Origin: UBA947 sp031550975
Lineage (GTDB): Bacteria; Cyanobacteriota; Vampirovibrionia; Gastranaerophilales; Gastranaerophilaceae
Assembly: GCA_031550975.1 (NCBI GenBank)
Contig: JAVBOC010000005.1
Location: 1 to 64,000 of the forward strand
Direction: 5' to 3'
DNA length: 64,000 nt
A program made the translations under genes and the position numbers. Shown piece by piece: positions 22,316 through 31,281 of this stretch (positions are counted from its first letter, which is position 1; the number at the start of each line of letters is the position of its first letter). The notes under the pieces are model-generated. The model saw only the letters and a list, made by a program, of their open reading frames with translations, was not told the origin of the DNA and did not search any database.

Positions 22316-24457
22316 TCAAGCTTCAAGCTTGGCCTTTTCTTCGTCGGTAACACCTTTGATTGTAAGGTTCACGCGGCCTTTTTCGTCAATTTTAACTACT
22401 TTAACAACTACTTGGTCGCCAACATTCAAGTGTGGTTCGATTGTATCGATTCTCTCGTTGCAAATTTGAGAGATGTGAACCATACCGTCTTTGCCAGGAG
22501 CAAGTTCAACGAACGCGCCGATTGGAATGATTCTGACAACTTTACCTTTCATTACCATACCTGCTTCAGGTTTGAAGGTTAAGTTTTTAATCATTGTTTT
22601 AGCGATTTCAGCGCCTTCTTGATCGTTTGAAGTGATTGTTACTAAGCCTGAATCTTGGATGTCGATTTCAGCGCCTGAAGTAGCGATGATTTCACGGATT
22701 TGTTTTCCGCCAGGTCCGATAACTGTTCCGATGTCTTCTGTCGGGATAGTCATTGTGCAAATCTGCGGTGCCCAAGGTGACATTGCACCAGGTTTTGTAA
22801 TCGCTTTTTTCATCTCGTCTAAGATATGCAATCTGCCTTCTTTTGCTTGCGCTAACGCTTTTCTAAGAGTTTCGTTTGCAATACCTTTCGCTTTCATATC
22901 CATCTGAAGCGCTGTGATACCGGTTTCATTACCTGTTACTTTAAAGTCCATATCGCCAAGGAAATCTTCAATCCCTTGGATGTCTGTTAGTACAACAGGG
23001 TCTTTGCCGGCTTCAGCAATCATACCCATTGCAACCCCGCCGATCATTGATTTAACAGGAACACCTGCGTTCATCAACGCCATTGAAGACGCACAGGTTG
23101 AAGCCATTGATGTTGAACCGTTTGACTCCAAGATGTCTGAAGTTACACGGATTGCATAACCAAAATCTTCAGTAGCCGGAAGCGCCGGAATGTTAGCACG
23201 TTCAGCAAGCGCACCGTGGCCGATTTCACGTCTGCCAGGGCCTCTCATTGGTTTAACTTCCCCTACTGAGAATCCAGGGAAAATATATTTGTGCATATAC
23301 ATTTTTTCAGTTACAGGGTCAACGCCGTCAAGCTCCTGTTTCATACCAGGACCTGCAAGTGTGCAGACTGATAAGGCTTGAGTTTGTCCGCGTGTGAATA
23401 CCGCAGAACCGTGGGTTCTTGGGATTACACCAACTTCGCACCAGATTGGACGAACTTCTGTTGATTTTCTTCCGTCAGCACGAACGCCTTCTTCTAAAAT
23501 CATTGTACGCATAACTTTTTTCTCTAAACATTTGAATTCTTCAGAAACAAAGTCGATGCCGGTTTCTTCTATCATTTGTTTGATAGCGTGGTCATCAGCA
23601 AGTGCGTCGATTTTTTCTTTAACTGCTTTTTTAGCTTTATCAAGAGTCTCTTGACGAGTAGCTCTGTCGAAGTTGTGATAAGCTTCGTAGATTGAATTGA
23701 ACGCTGTATCGTTGATGATTTTTTTCAATTCTGTTGTGTCATAAGGATCAACGAATGTTCCTGCTGTTACGCCGCATTCTTTCGCGAATTTAACTTGAGC
23801 ATCACATTGTTTTTTGATTTCAACCATCGCAAACTCAACAGCCGCCATAATATCTTCTTCAGTTACGAAGTTTAAGCCTGCTTCAACCATAATTACTGAA
23901 TCAGCAGTACCTGAGATAACGATATCTAAGTCTGATTTATCAGCCTCTGAGTGGGTTGGGTTAGCAACTAATTTGCCGTCAACTTTAGAAACGCGAACCG
24001 CGCCGATAGGGCCTTCAAACGGTGCGCCTGAAAGCATTAACGCGTAAGACGCGCCTAACATAGCTAATGTGTCAGGTTGGTTTTGTTGGTCGTAGCTGAA
24101 TAATTGCGCTACGATTTGGATGTCGTTTCTGTATCCTTTTGGGAAAAGTGGTCTGATCGGTCTGTCGATTAAACGTGAAGTCAAAACTGCTCTTTCGCTT
24201 GCTCTGCCTTCAGAACGGTTGAAGCCGCCCGGAATACGTCCGATTGCAGACATTCTTTCTTCATAATCAATTAATAGCGGGAAAAAGTCTATCCCAACTC
24301 TTGGTTGTTTGCTTACTGTTGCGTGAACGAACAACATAGTGTCGCCGCATCTAAGCGTCACAGAGCCGTTTGCGGTCTGCGCATATTTTCCTGTTTCAAT
24401 CGTAACGGTTTTGCCGCCGATTTCGATTTGTTGTGTTTTTACTGCTGGTACTGTCAT
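22316..24457 (-). CDS. pnp: Polyribonucleotide nucleotidyltransferase
   Basis: 713 residues, full-length PNPase: two RNase PH-like cores (FPLLIDYEERMSAIG; GAGxR-type RGPGRREIGHGALAERA), a KH domain with GxxG loop GPGGK near 560 and a C-terminal S1 domain (VRIIPIGAFVELAPGKDGMVHISQI). It degrades mRNA 3'-to-5' with phosphate and can add tails. In many genomes rpsO precedes pnp. Here a small unknown gene lies 135 bp upstream instead. AGGAAAGGAAAATT precedes the ATG. Confidence 0.98.
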   Translation of the reverse strand: MTVPAVKTQQIEIGGKTVTIETGKYAQTANGSVTLRCGDTMLFVHATVSKQPRVGIDFFPLLIDYEERMSAIGRIPGGFNRSEGRASERAVLTSRLIDRPIRPLFPKGYRNDIQIVAQLFSYDQQNQPDTLAMLGASYALMLSGAPFEGPIGAVRVSKVDGKLVANPTHSEADKSDLDIVISGTADSVIMVEAGLNFVTEEDIMAAVEFAMVEIKKQCDAQVKFAKECGVTAGTFVDPYDTTELKKIINDTAFNSIYEAYHNFDRATRQETLDKAKKAVKEKIDALADDHAIKQMIEETGIDFVSEEFKCLEKKVMRTMILEEGVRADGRKSTEVRPIWCEVGVIPRTHGSAVFTRGQTQALSVCTLAGPGMKQELDGVDPVTEKMYMHKYIFPGFSVGEVKPMRGPGRREIGHGALAERANIPALPATEDFGYAIRVTSDILESNGSTSMASTCASSMALMNAGVPVKSMIGGVAMGMIAEAGKDPVVLTDIQGIEDFLGDMDFKVTGNETGITALQMDMKAKGIANETLRKALAQAKEGRLHILDEMKKAITKPGAMSPWAPQICTMTIPTEDIGTVIGPGGKQIREIIATSGAEIDIQDSGLVTITSNDQEGAEIAKTMIKNLTFKPEAGMVMKGKVVRIIPIGAFVELAPGKDGMVHISQICNERIDTIEPHLNVGDQVVVKVVKIDEKGRVNLTIKGVTDEEKAKLEA

Positions 24458-24592
24458 AATTTTCCTTTCCTTGTGCTTACCCTTGCAAGCACCTCTTTTT
24501 ATACCTTTTTGTTCTCAAGGAAAATCATAACACGAACATGCCGTAAATTACACTATGGTTCAAACTCACTATTTACAATCGATTAAGTCAAA

Positions 24593-24880
24593 TTAGAAAT
24601 GCATATCAAAGCTTGGAGGCATACCGTTGATTTTTTCGTCCTCTAAGCGCATAGCTGAGCCGATTGTGAAACTCTCAGCAAATAATTTATTGATTTTAAA
24701 GCTCAAATCACCGTTGAAAACTTCTTCGTTTTCTTCAAGGAATTTAAAAAGTGGTTCAGCAGGAGCTTTTGCCAAGCCCGCAAGCGTTCCGCCCGCAAGT
24801 TTAAGCGTTTGTTCAGGCATTTTAACATTAAACCCGAAAGGCTTATATGGTCTGTTAAATGATGTACCCGCTTCTGTCAT
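24593..24880 (-). CDS. Hypothetical protein upstream of pnp
   Basis: 95 residues (MTEAGTSFNRPYKPFGFNVKMPE). The N-terminus carries a TSF...PFGF pattern loosely like the local F-G signature. The rest is amphipathic, with no membrane segment or cysteine. AAAAGGAATTGTT precedes the ATG. Same strand as pnp, but the 135-bp gap leaves co-transcription open. Function unknown. Confidence 0.6.
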   Translation of the reverse strand: MTEAGTSFNRPYKPFGFNVKMPEQTLKLAGGTLAGLAKAPAEPLFKFLEENEEVFNGDLSFKINKLFAESFTIGSAMRLEDEKINGMPPSFDMHF

Positions 24881-24990
24881 AACAATTCCTTTTCACTAAG
24901 TTACATATAATTTATCGGCAACTTGCTTGGAAAAGTTTAATTATTTAAGGCAAAAAGTCAGAAAAGTTTACAAATGTTCATAATTTAAGG

Positions 24991-25084
24991 AAGCGGATTT
25001 TCGGTAGAGTGAGCAAAGCGAAACTCGTCTGTTGGAGCGGGACGTTACTCCCGCGACAACCCGAATAATCCAAGACAGCGGATT
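24991..25084. repeat. Intergenic AGCGGATTTT pair with inner hairpin
   Basis: AAGCGGATTTT at the left end and AGCGGATTTTAAGG at the right bracket a GCGGGA-CGTTAC-TCCCGC hairpin. The same AAGCGGATTTT forms the arm of the pnp terminator. Part of the roughly 200-bp non-coding gap before 24880. Confidence 0.4.
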
Positions 25085-26431
25085 TTAAGGATAATGTGAG
25101 ACGCTCATCAACCAGTCTTCTGCTAAGAAGATTCCGTCAGGATATCTGCCCTTGGTTTCTTTTTCCAAGGTTTGTGCAATGTTCCAGGCATAGCCGTCAG
25201 AGATGCCGTATTTTTTCAAAGTGCCGTTATTTTCCAGTTCTTGCATACGGTTTAAATAGTTTATTATATGTTCTTTGGCTTCAGGATTTTTTGACAAGTA
25301 TGTATTAAGCGTTATATTGCTGCGCTCACTGTTATGGATTGCGCAAGCTAAAACCAGATTCGACAACTCATCACTACCGTCATTGCTGCTGGGGTTCAGG
25401 TGTTCATGCGAGGCGACAGAACCGCCCAAAAGTCTTGTCCAAGTCTTGTCCGCCGGCTTTTTGGAATACTTAATAACGAACGCATCAATGTCGTCTCTTG
25501 AAGAAGGAAGTGTTTCGGCAATGTTTAGGATTTCCTGCCTCAAAGATCCATGTGAATAGGATATGCCTTCTAATTCTTCGTTTAAACGATAAAGGAAGGC
25601 TTGTCTGCTAAATGTTTCTACCCCCTCTTTTTTGTCATAAGCCTTAAGTGCATTTATAACAACTTGTTCCATTTCCCCACGTTTATCCTCGGGGATCCTT
25701 CTTAGAGTATTTAATATTCTATCTAGTTGGCCTACCGGTGATGCACTACGATGCAGGTTTTTAAGTGCATTGCAATGGGCTTTTATTTTCTTGTCAATGT
25801 GTTGTGGTAGAGAATTTTCTTCACGAAATTTTTGCAGCTTATATATAAAATCCTGCTTTTTGAATGTGAGTAAAACAGGCTTGTCCTCAAGGATGTTGGC
25901 GTGTATCTTTAACAAATAGCTTATCCCAAGTTGTTGGCCAAACGGAAGTTCCCCGCACTTTAGTTTAAGCGCCCTAAAAACGTCGTTTTGTTTGAAAATA
26001 AGTCTTCTTTTATAACCCTCGTATAACTGTGCATAAATATCTTGAAGGTCTTTTTCCGGCGCTTTTATGACTTCTTTTTTAATTAATTCGAACACTTCTC
26101 TTTCTACAGGCTGCATGTAACCTGTGAGTGGTTCTAAAGTTTTAATGACCTGTTGAGGCGGCTTACTAAAAGCTCCCGAATTTATAAAGCTGTTAATAAC
26201 CGATTCCGGCAGCATAATTCTTCCGGTATAAAAACAAGGAATTCCCTCATGAACAAGCTCTTTAAGAGGGGATAGTAAAGGCTTAAGCCGTTTGCCCGTG
26301 AAAGAAACAGTATCAGCTGCAAACGGATTGGTAGCATGAGAATTTGTTGCATAAGGAATCCGCTGCACTCCCTGCATCGGTCTTGGAGCGTAGGCTTGAT
26401 TGATATTGGATTGTATCGGGTTTATTCTCAC
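25085..26431 (-). CDS. Divided-HNH-like protein A (third gene of trio)
   Basis: 448 residues from a GTG at 26431, one base after the preceding stop, so translation is coupled. The N-terminus MRINPIQSNINQ...DTVSFTG carries the F-G-type motif at about 43-46. CFYTG at 66-70 resembles the first half of a Cas9/HNH-type zinc or beta-beta motif (CxYSG). About 270 residues later SHEHLNPSS (H344) followed by DELSNLVLACAIHN resembles the HNH core 'DHIxPxSxGG...NLxLxxxxxN'. The middle is helical with repeated FxRQ(A/E)FLYxL units. Function is inferred as nuclease-like. The acidic residue before the first His is E, as in some active HNH enzymes. Confidence 0.75.
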   Translation of the reverse strand: MRINPIQSNINQAYAPRPMQGVQRIPYATNSHATNPFAADTVSFTGKRLKPLLSPLKELVHEGIPCFYTGRIMLPESVINSFINSGAFSKPPQQVIKTLEPLTGYMQPVEREVFELIKKEVIKAPEKDLQDIYAQLYEGYKRRLIFKQNDVFRALKLKCGELPFGQQLGISYLLKIHANILEDKPVLLTFKKQDFIYKLQKFREENSLPQHIDKKIKAHCNALKNLHRSASPVGQLDRILNTLRRIPEDKRGEMEQVVINALKAYDKKEGVETFSRQAFLYRLNEELEGISYSHGSLRQEILNIAETLPSSRDDIDAFVIKYSKKPADKTWTRLLGGSVASHEHLNPSSNDGSDELSNLVLACAIHNSERSNITLNTYLSKNPEAKEHIINYLNRMQELENNGTLKKYGISDGYAWNIAQTLEKETKGRYPDGIFLAEDWLMSVSHYP

Positions 26432-26432
26432 C

Positions 26433-27737
26433 TTAGCTTTGTCCTCCCAATCCTGTTATCGACATCAATCCTCTTGACTGTTCTTCTATTGTTTTAGCAA
26501 AACCAATTACGTAATCTCTTGGCATCCCGACTTTTTCTATAGTTCCATCAATAGAAAAGCCGATTAATTGTTTTATGTGATCCTGTATATGCATCTTAAC
26601 CTCAGGATATTTGAGTATGAAGTGATTAAGTTCAGTATTCCCTCGTTTATTATTCCATTTTTGCGAAACAAGACCGAGGTTTAGGTATTTAGTTCCGCCC
26701 ATCCTACTTCTTGGGCGAATATGTTCGAGTGTGCCCACGGAAGGAGATAACAATTTGTAGGCAATTGTATGGGCGCTCATCCCGGAATGTCTATACATCC
26801 AGTTATGAGCAAGTTCATCTGAAGAAGGGAGTCTTAGGGCAATTTCAATCATTTCGTCCCTTAAGGACCTGTCATTGTAATTTCTTAATATTCTATTTAG
26901 ATCATAGAGGAAAGAAGTTTTATAGAAGGGCACAATGTGTGCTATGCCTTGAATCCTCTCGTATGCATCTGTAAATAGCGGCTTGAGTGCTTCAATATCC
27001 TTTCTCTGTGCAGCCATTTTTTCGATTTTTTGGATTGCTTCCAAAAGTTTTTCTTGTGCGCCAAGTTCGCCAGTGCGCGGAGTGTTATAAAGAATAGACA
27101 CAAGCACTTCGTTTATGGGTGTATTATTTTCACTTCCAAGAGCTTTAACCATTAGGAAAAGAAATTCTTGACGACTAAACTCTTGAGTCATCGGTATACC
27201 ATTTAGTTTCTTATCCGTAACTTCCATCAAGTTGTCATATAGCAGTCGGGTTTGGGGATCCAACCTGCCAGCAGATTCTTCAAGTTTTTCAAAAATTGGT
27301 TTTTGAGCGTTTTGTAATTCGACCTGATATGCCGGCTTTCTCATCGCCTCAATTGCCTGTTCAAAATCCATACTCTTAAATCTTTCGGGCAAATCTTTTA
27401 TCCAACGGAAAACGCCTTTCTCGACAGGATAAAAGCTTTTCTCATAATATTGCAGCACCGGAATCAGCGTACCTAATGGTGCTGATAAAATAGTACCCTT
27501 CTTCATCCTCCTAGCGTTTTCGGGGTTAATTAGCGGGATGCCGCTATACATACAACGGACATCGTATCCATATAATTTTCTCACGTTGACCCTGCAATAA
27601 GAACCAAAAGAAACAGTGTCAGCCGTGAGCGGATTGGTAGCATGAGAATTTGTTGCATAAAAAATCCGCTGCCCTCCCTGCATCGATTTTGAAATATAAG
27701 TCGGATTGATGTTTTGTTGTACTGAGCTTATTCTCAC
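26433..27737 (-). CDS. Divided-HNH-like protein B (second gene of trio)
   Basis: 434 residues from a GTG at 27737 (MRISSVQQNINPTY). Shares the YATNSHATNP..ADTVSFGS block with protein A and CMYSG at about 62-66. C-terminal core is TLEHIRPRSRMGG...YLNLGLVSQKWNNKRGN: EH, an N in the middle and N at the end of the motif, so the HNH/HNN pattern is retained. The middle repeats SFLYDLNRIL/EFLFLMVKAL helices. It lies 18 bp after protein C and 1 bp before protein A, so the three form one operon. Product of recent tandem duplication. Confidence 0.75.
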   Translation of the reverse strand: MRISSVQQNINPTYISKSMQGGQRIFYATNSHATNPLTADTVSFGSYCRVNVRKLYGYDVRCMYSGIPLINPENARRMKKGTILSAPLGTLIPVLQYYEKSFYPVEKGVFRWIKDLPERFKSMDFEQAIEAMRKPAYQVELQNAQKPIFEKLEESAGRLDPQTRLLYDNLMEVTDKKLNGIPMTQEFSRQEFLFLMVKALGSENNTPINEVLVSILYNTPRTGELGAQEKLLEAIQKIEKMAAQRKDIEALKPLFTDAYERIQGIAHIVPFYKTSFLYDLNRILRNYNDRSLRDEMIEIALRLPSSDELAHNWMYRHSGMSAHTIAYKLLSPSVGTLEHIRPRSRMGGTKYLNLGLVSQKWNNKRGNTELNHFILKYPEVKMHIQDHIKQLIGFSIDGTIEKVGMPRDYVIGFAKTIEEQSRGLMSITGLGGQS

Positions 27738-27755
27738 TTTGGTCTTGTGCCTCTC

Positions 27756-29093
27756 CTAGCAGATGTCGTATTTGTCGCCACTCCAGCGGAATCCGTCCAG
27801 GCTTATATTCATTAAGCCCTGGGATTCTTTTTCAATTGTGTTCTTCAGATTAGGGATATAGTCTTCAGGAATTTTTAATTTATGAAACACTCCCTGGTTA
27901 TTAAGTTCAATTAAATGACAGAAATATTTGTAGATGTTCGGCTCGATTTCAGGATAAGCCAACAAGAATTCAGCAAAATCTATATCCCCGCGGATATTGG
28001 AATTCCATTTTTGCGAAACCCACCCGTAGTTATAAATCTGATCAGGTCCGTTTTTACTGCGAGGACGAATGTGTTCAATCGTTGCCATTGATGGTGTAAT
28101 TATCCGCATCGCAATTCTATCCGAGGAATCGTTAGCGTTCTTAACTATCCAAGCCGAAGCGCTCTCGTTAGATGTCGGAAGCTGTCGCGCAATTGCGAGC
28201 ATTTCTTCTTTCAGTGTGGAATCGGTGCAGTTTTGCAATTTTTTTCCTAAATCATAGATAAAAGATTTTCTGCTAAAACTAATAACCTGCTTTTCTCCTC
28301 TGATTCTTCGGTAAGCATCGCCAAGCAAATTTTTCAGTGCCCTGCTGTCAAATCTGTCTCCAAGCATTTTTTCAATCTTTTTGAGTGCAATATGTTGTTT
28401 TACCGGTGCTTCAGGGTCTCTATAATGCGGTGCGCTATAAACAATTTCAGTTAATTCTTTCATCAGCTGCGGATGTTCGGTCCCATTTACAGCTTTGCCC
28501 AAGCGATAAGTGAATTCGCGACGGCTAAAAGGTATATATATTGGCATTTCGTTTAATTTTTTACTTTCCATATACATAAGGCTGTCAAACGCGTTTTGGC
28601 TATGAACATCTAAACCTTTAGCTTTTTCAGCTAACGCTTCAAAAATCGGCCTTTGGCTTCTGTGAAGGTCGTCAATATGACCCGGCCTGATGATTTGCAT
28701 AGTATCTCTGACGTTTTTGCCAGGAATGTTCTTTGACAAATTTTTTAGTATCAGGAAAACCTCTTTTTCTACTCTGTAAAAACTTTGCTCAGAAGGTGCA
28801 AGCGCTTTTATCACAGTTTCCAGCGACTTTGACAAAACTCCGCTTCTCTCAAGATTTTTTATGTGGTTGGGGTTAATCAGAAGTATACCGCTGTACATGC
28901 AGCGAAGCTGGCATCTTAAGAGTTCCGGTAAATTCCCCATCCCTCGAGCGCCAAAAGAAACAGTGTCATGGGCGAGCGGATTTGCTGCATAAAGCTTACC
29001 CTGCGCTTTGTGCGACAGACTTATATTCCTATCCCCGGGCTGATTCTGGTTAATTCGCCCGGCATATCCCCACTGAACACTCTGGACTTTCAT
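27756..29093 (-). CDS. Divided-HNH-like protein C (first gene of trio)
   Basis: 445 residues from the ATG at 29093 (MKVQSVQWGYAGRIN), chosen over a GTG 15 bases upstream because it aligns with the paralogues and lies six bases after the -10 element. F-G motif DTVSFGARG at about 43-50, CMYSG at about 66, and the HNH-like core ATIEHIRPRSKNG...YNYGWVSQKWNSN near residue 345. The inner repeats (SRREFTYRLGKAV, SRKSFIYDLGKKL) suggest a duplicated helical domain. Neither A, B nor C has a signal peptide, and no immunity-like small gene is adjacent. Confidence 0.75.
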   Translation of the reverse strand: MKVQSVQWGYAGRINQNQPGDRNISLSHKAQGKLYAANPLAHDTVSFGARGMGNLPELLRCQLRCMYSGILLINPNHIKNLERSGVLSKSLETVIKALAPSEQSFYRVEKEVFLILKNLSKNIPGKNVRDTMQIIRPGHIDDLHRSQRPIFEALAEKAKGLDVHSQNAFDSLMYMESKKLNEMPIYIPFSRREFTYRLGKAVNGTEHPQLMKELTEIVYSAPHYRDPEAPVKQHIALKKIEKMLGDRFDSRALKNLLGDAYRRIRGEKQVISFSRKSFIYDLGKKLQNCTDSTLKEEMLAIARQLPTSNESASAWIVKNANDSSDRIAMRIITPSMATIEHIRPRSKNGPDQIYNYGWVSQKWNSNIRGDIDFAEFLLAYPEIEPNIYKYFCHLIELNNQGVFHKLKIPEDYIPNLKNTIEKESQGLMNISLDGFRWSGDKYDIC

Positions 29094-29130
29094 GTCATGC
29101 TTAAACACACAGACATAGGAAATTTTGCTA
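29094..29130 (-). promoter_or_regulatory. TAGCAA-19-TTTAAG promoter-like motif
   Basis: Minus strand: TAGCAA at 29130-29125, 19 bp, TTTAAG at 29105-29100, then six bases to the ATG at 29093. Arrangement is like that before the kinase-like genes. Confidence 0.5.
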
Positions 29131-29163
29131 GTATGTTAATAAATATTAATCAATAGTTTACGA

Positions 29164-29778
29164 TTACTGTTTCTTGTGCACTGCAGGCGGTTGAATATAT
29201 AACGGCAGAAGTTTTCGCCAATCAGTCGGTGCGCTTTCCTCAGCGGTTTGTGCTAATGTTTCACCTAATGGATAATTTTCTTGCTGATATGAAATTCCAC
29301 CCAAAATCGGCTGCAATTTGTCATCCGTAATCACAAAATAACCGTCGGTTCTAATTTCGCTCAAAGGAATCGCGCCTTGAACTTTGCCGTCCTGCCATAA
29401 ATAAGCGCTATCTTTTCTGGCGTCTAATGCAACAAGGGTCGGCTTTTCAGTTGTGTTCAATTTAGATAAAATTTCAAGCGAAGAAACGCCGACTGTTTTA
29501 ACGTTGTGTTGCTCCAATGCTTGAGCCATAACTCGCGCAACTGTCACGCACGCGCGAATCCCTGTAAAGCTGCCCGGCCCGATGTTGGTTGCTATTAGGT
29601 CAAGGTCGTGCGCGGACAAATTATTTTCTTTCAAAACTGCTTGAATTGTCGTAATTAAGGACGCCGAGTGGTAACGGCTCTCGGTTGTTTCAACGATTTT
29701 TGAAGACAAAGTGATGCCGTCTTTTCTCAAAACCACATACATCTTGTCTAACGCTGTATCAAAAGCCAGTGTAATCAA
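29164..29778 (-). CDS. tsaB: tRNA t6A modification protein TsaB
   Basis: 204 residues with the ASKHA-fold opening ITLAFDTALDKMYVVL, the ESRYHSASL segment and the diagnostic NIGPGSFTGIRACVTVARVMAQ. TsaB is the scaffold partner of TsaD and TsaE in threonylcarbamoyl-adenosine synthesis on ANN-decoding tRNAs. Its ATG overlaps the stop of tsaE by four bases. tsaD is not in this window. Confidence 0.95.
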   Translation of the reverse strand: MITLAFDTALDKMYVVLRKDGITLSSKIVETTESRYHSASLITTIQAVLKENNLSAHDLDLIATNIGPGSFTGIRACVTVARVMAQALEQHNVKTVGVSSLEILSKLNTTEKPTLVALDARKDSAYLWQDGKVQGAIPLSEIRTDGYFVITDDKLQPILGGISYQQENYPLGETLAQTAEESAPTDWRKLLPLYIQPPAVHKKQ

Positions 29779-30209
29779 AACTCTAACCCCTCAATCGTGT
29801 AAATACGTTCATCGTCGTCCCCGTAGGTTACACTAATTTTTACGTGATTAAACGGAACTTCGCCCTGAGAAAATTCTGCCCATTCGACAAATGTCAGGGA
29901 ATTCCCCTCGGAGTATTCGCGGAGTTCATCCACAATCGTGCTCACGCCCTCGTTTTCTAACCTATAAAGGTCAAAGTGGTAAATCGGAATTGAGCCGGTG
30001 TGGTATTCGTTTAAGATTACAAAACTGGGGCTGGTGACTTTTTCTTTGACTTCAAGCGCGTCTGCGACAAGTTTTACGAACGCTGTTTTGCCGGCACCGA
30101 TTTCACCATAAAGGCTCACAAACGCCCCTTTTTGCGAAACCGCTTGGGCAAACTTTTGCGCTAATTCTTTCGTATCTTCTAGTGTTCTACATATTATTTT
30201 TTGAGTCAT
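29775..30209 (-). CDS. tsaE: tRNA t6A modification ATPase TsaE
   Basis: 144 residues. Walker A GEIGAGKTAFVKL, SPSFVILNEY, YHFDLYRLE and FVEWAE, all YjeE/TsaE hallmarks. It hydrolyses ATP to recycle the TsaBD complex. Directly upstream of tsaB. The 30-bp gap to the diguanylate cyclase gene is made entirely of a TTAGTCAC repeat. Confidence 0.95.
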   Translation of the reverse strand: MTQKIICRTLEDTKELAQKFAQAVSQKGAFVSLYGEIGAGKTAFVKLVADALEVKEKVTSPSFVILNEYHTGSIPIYHFDLYRLENEGVSTIVDELREYSEGNSLTFVEWAEFSQGEVPFNHVKISVTYGDDDERIYTIEGLEF

Positions 30210-30212
30210 TTG

Positions 30213-30250
30213 TTCACCTGGTCACTTAGCGTCTTAGTCACTTAGTCACG
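30213..30250. repeat. TTAGTCAC repeat (family D), copy 2
   Basis: GTTCACCTGGTCACTTAGC then GTCTTAGTCACTTAGTCACG. The repeat runs into the 3' end of the diguanylate cyclase gene and supplies its stop codon (TAA in GACTAA). Confidence 0.75.
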
Positions 30251-31150
30251 CGAAAAAATAATTACTTTATTTCGTCCGCCTTCTTTTGCCCGATAGAGCG
30301 CTTTGTCGGCGTTTTGGATTAAATCTTCTTCTGCGTCTTCGGCTTTGAATTCATATAATCCAAGACTGATTGTAACATGAATATTATTAATAGCTCGTTT
30401 TTCAACAGCTTTTCTAAGACGTTCGGCGGCTTTTCGGGCTTCGTTGATATCTGTTGCAGGCAGAATTATTGCAAATTCTTCCCCGCCATAACGCCCGGCG
30501 ATATCATATTCCCGAAGCTGCGCGCGTATAACAGATGCTGTGGTTTTCAAAACGTGATCGCCCATAGCGTGTCCGTAGGTGTCGTTGATGTTTTTGAAAA
30601 AATCAATGTCGACCATAATCGCACATAGTGGAGTGTTTTGACGTCGTGCAATCGCAGTTTCTTGTTTAATCCGATCTTCTAATTCCCCGCGATTATAAAA
30701 ACCCGTTAAACTATCAAGGGTTGCGTGTTCTAAGAGTTCCGAATAAGTTCGCGCACGGCTGATGGTTACTGCGGCCTGCGAAGATAGTTGGGTTAAGCAG
30801 TTGATGTCCTGCGGAGCAAGCTCATTTTCAATTGATTTTACCGCAATTGCGCCAACCATTTCCTCCTCGTACATCAAGGGAAAAACGCCCAGACCGGTTG
30901 CAAATTTTGGCACAAAACTGAGATTTTTCAACAGTTTGCTGATATTTTCATCTCGGCACTCTTTTGGCCATTTTAGTTCAAAATTGCCGTTTTTTTTCTT
31001 TAAAAATAAATAAATAAGATGCTCTTGTATGAATTTATCAACAATCTCACCAATAATCGGAACAACGAAATTAATTTCGTACTGAGTTTCAATTATTTTT
31101 GCAATGTTAAGTAAGCTATAACATAATTTATTAAAAGTTGGTTCGCTCAT
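30242..31150 (-). CDS. GAF-GGDEF diguanylate cyclase
   Basis: 302 residues. N-terminal GAF-like sensor (about 1-140, ending in NCLTQLSSQAAVTISRAR) and a C-terminal GGDEF domain. The active-site loop is GRYGGEEF, and the RxxD inhibitory site (REYD) sits five residues before it, so product inhibition is expected. DSLTGFYNRGELE and VDIDFFKNINDTYGH are the metal and nucleotide motifs. It makes c-di-GMP from two GTP. No membrane segment, so cytosolic. The last codons (SRD, stop) are encoded by the adjoining repeat, meaning the original C-terminus may have been altered. Confidence 0.95.
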   Translation of the reverse strand: MSEPTFNKLCYSLLNIAKIIETQYEINFVVPIIGEIVDKFIQEHLIYLFLKKKNGNFELKWPKECRDENISKLLKNLSFVPKFATGLGVFPLMYEEEMVGAIAVKSIENELAPQDINCLTQLSSQAAVTISRARTYSELLEHATLDSLTGFYNRGELEDRIKQETAIARRQNTPLCAIMVDIDFFKNINDTYGHAMGDHVLKTTASVIRAQLREYDIAGRYGGEEFAIILPATDINEARKAAERLRKAVEKRAINNIHVTISLGLYEFKAEDAEEDLIQNADKALYRAKEGGRNKVIIFSRD

Positions 31151-31184
31151 TTTTTATTCTCATAATAATTCAATAACCTTCCCT

Positions 31185-31272
31185 GTCATTCCGGACCTGA
31201 TCCGGAATCTGCCACTGGGGCGGCTTATGCAAGTTTTTACGGTGGAAGATCCTGAATCAAGTTCAGGATGAC
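31185..31272. repeat. 88-bp double-hairpin element (family A), copy 2
   Basis: Read on the minus strand: GTCATCCTGAACTTGATTCAGG...GATCAGGTCCGGAATGAC. The right arm stem is TTCCGGA/TCCGGAA, different from copy 1 but still perfectly paired. Confidence 0.85.
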
Positions 31273-31281
31273 AAAAAGAAT

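Noticed and set aside
22632..24047. Several plus-strand open frames of 60-95 codons opposite pnp
   Set aside because: They are antisense to a fully conserved gene, have no ribosome sites and show no family features.
25085..29093. Cas9-like or IscB-like nucleases
   Set aside because: No RuvC motifs, bridge helix or guide-like RNA were seen; only the HNH-like word pattern is similar, and the motif is divided.
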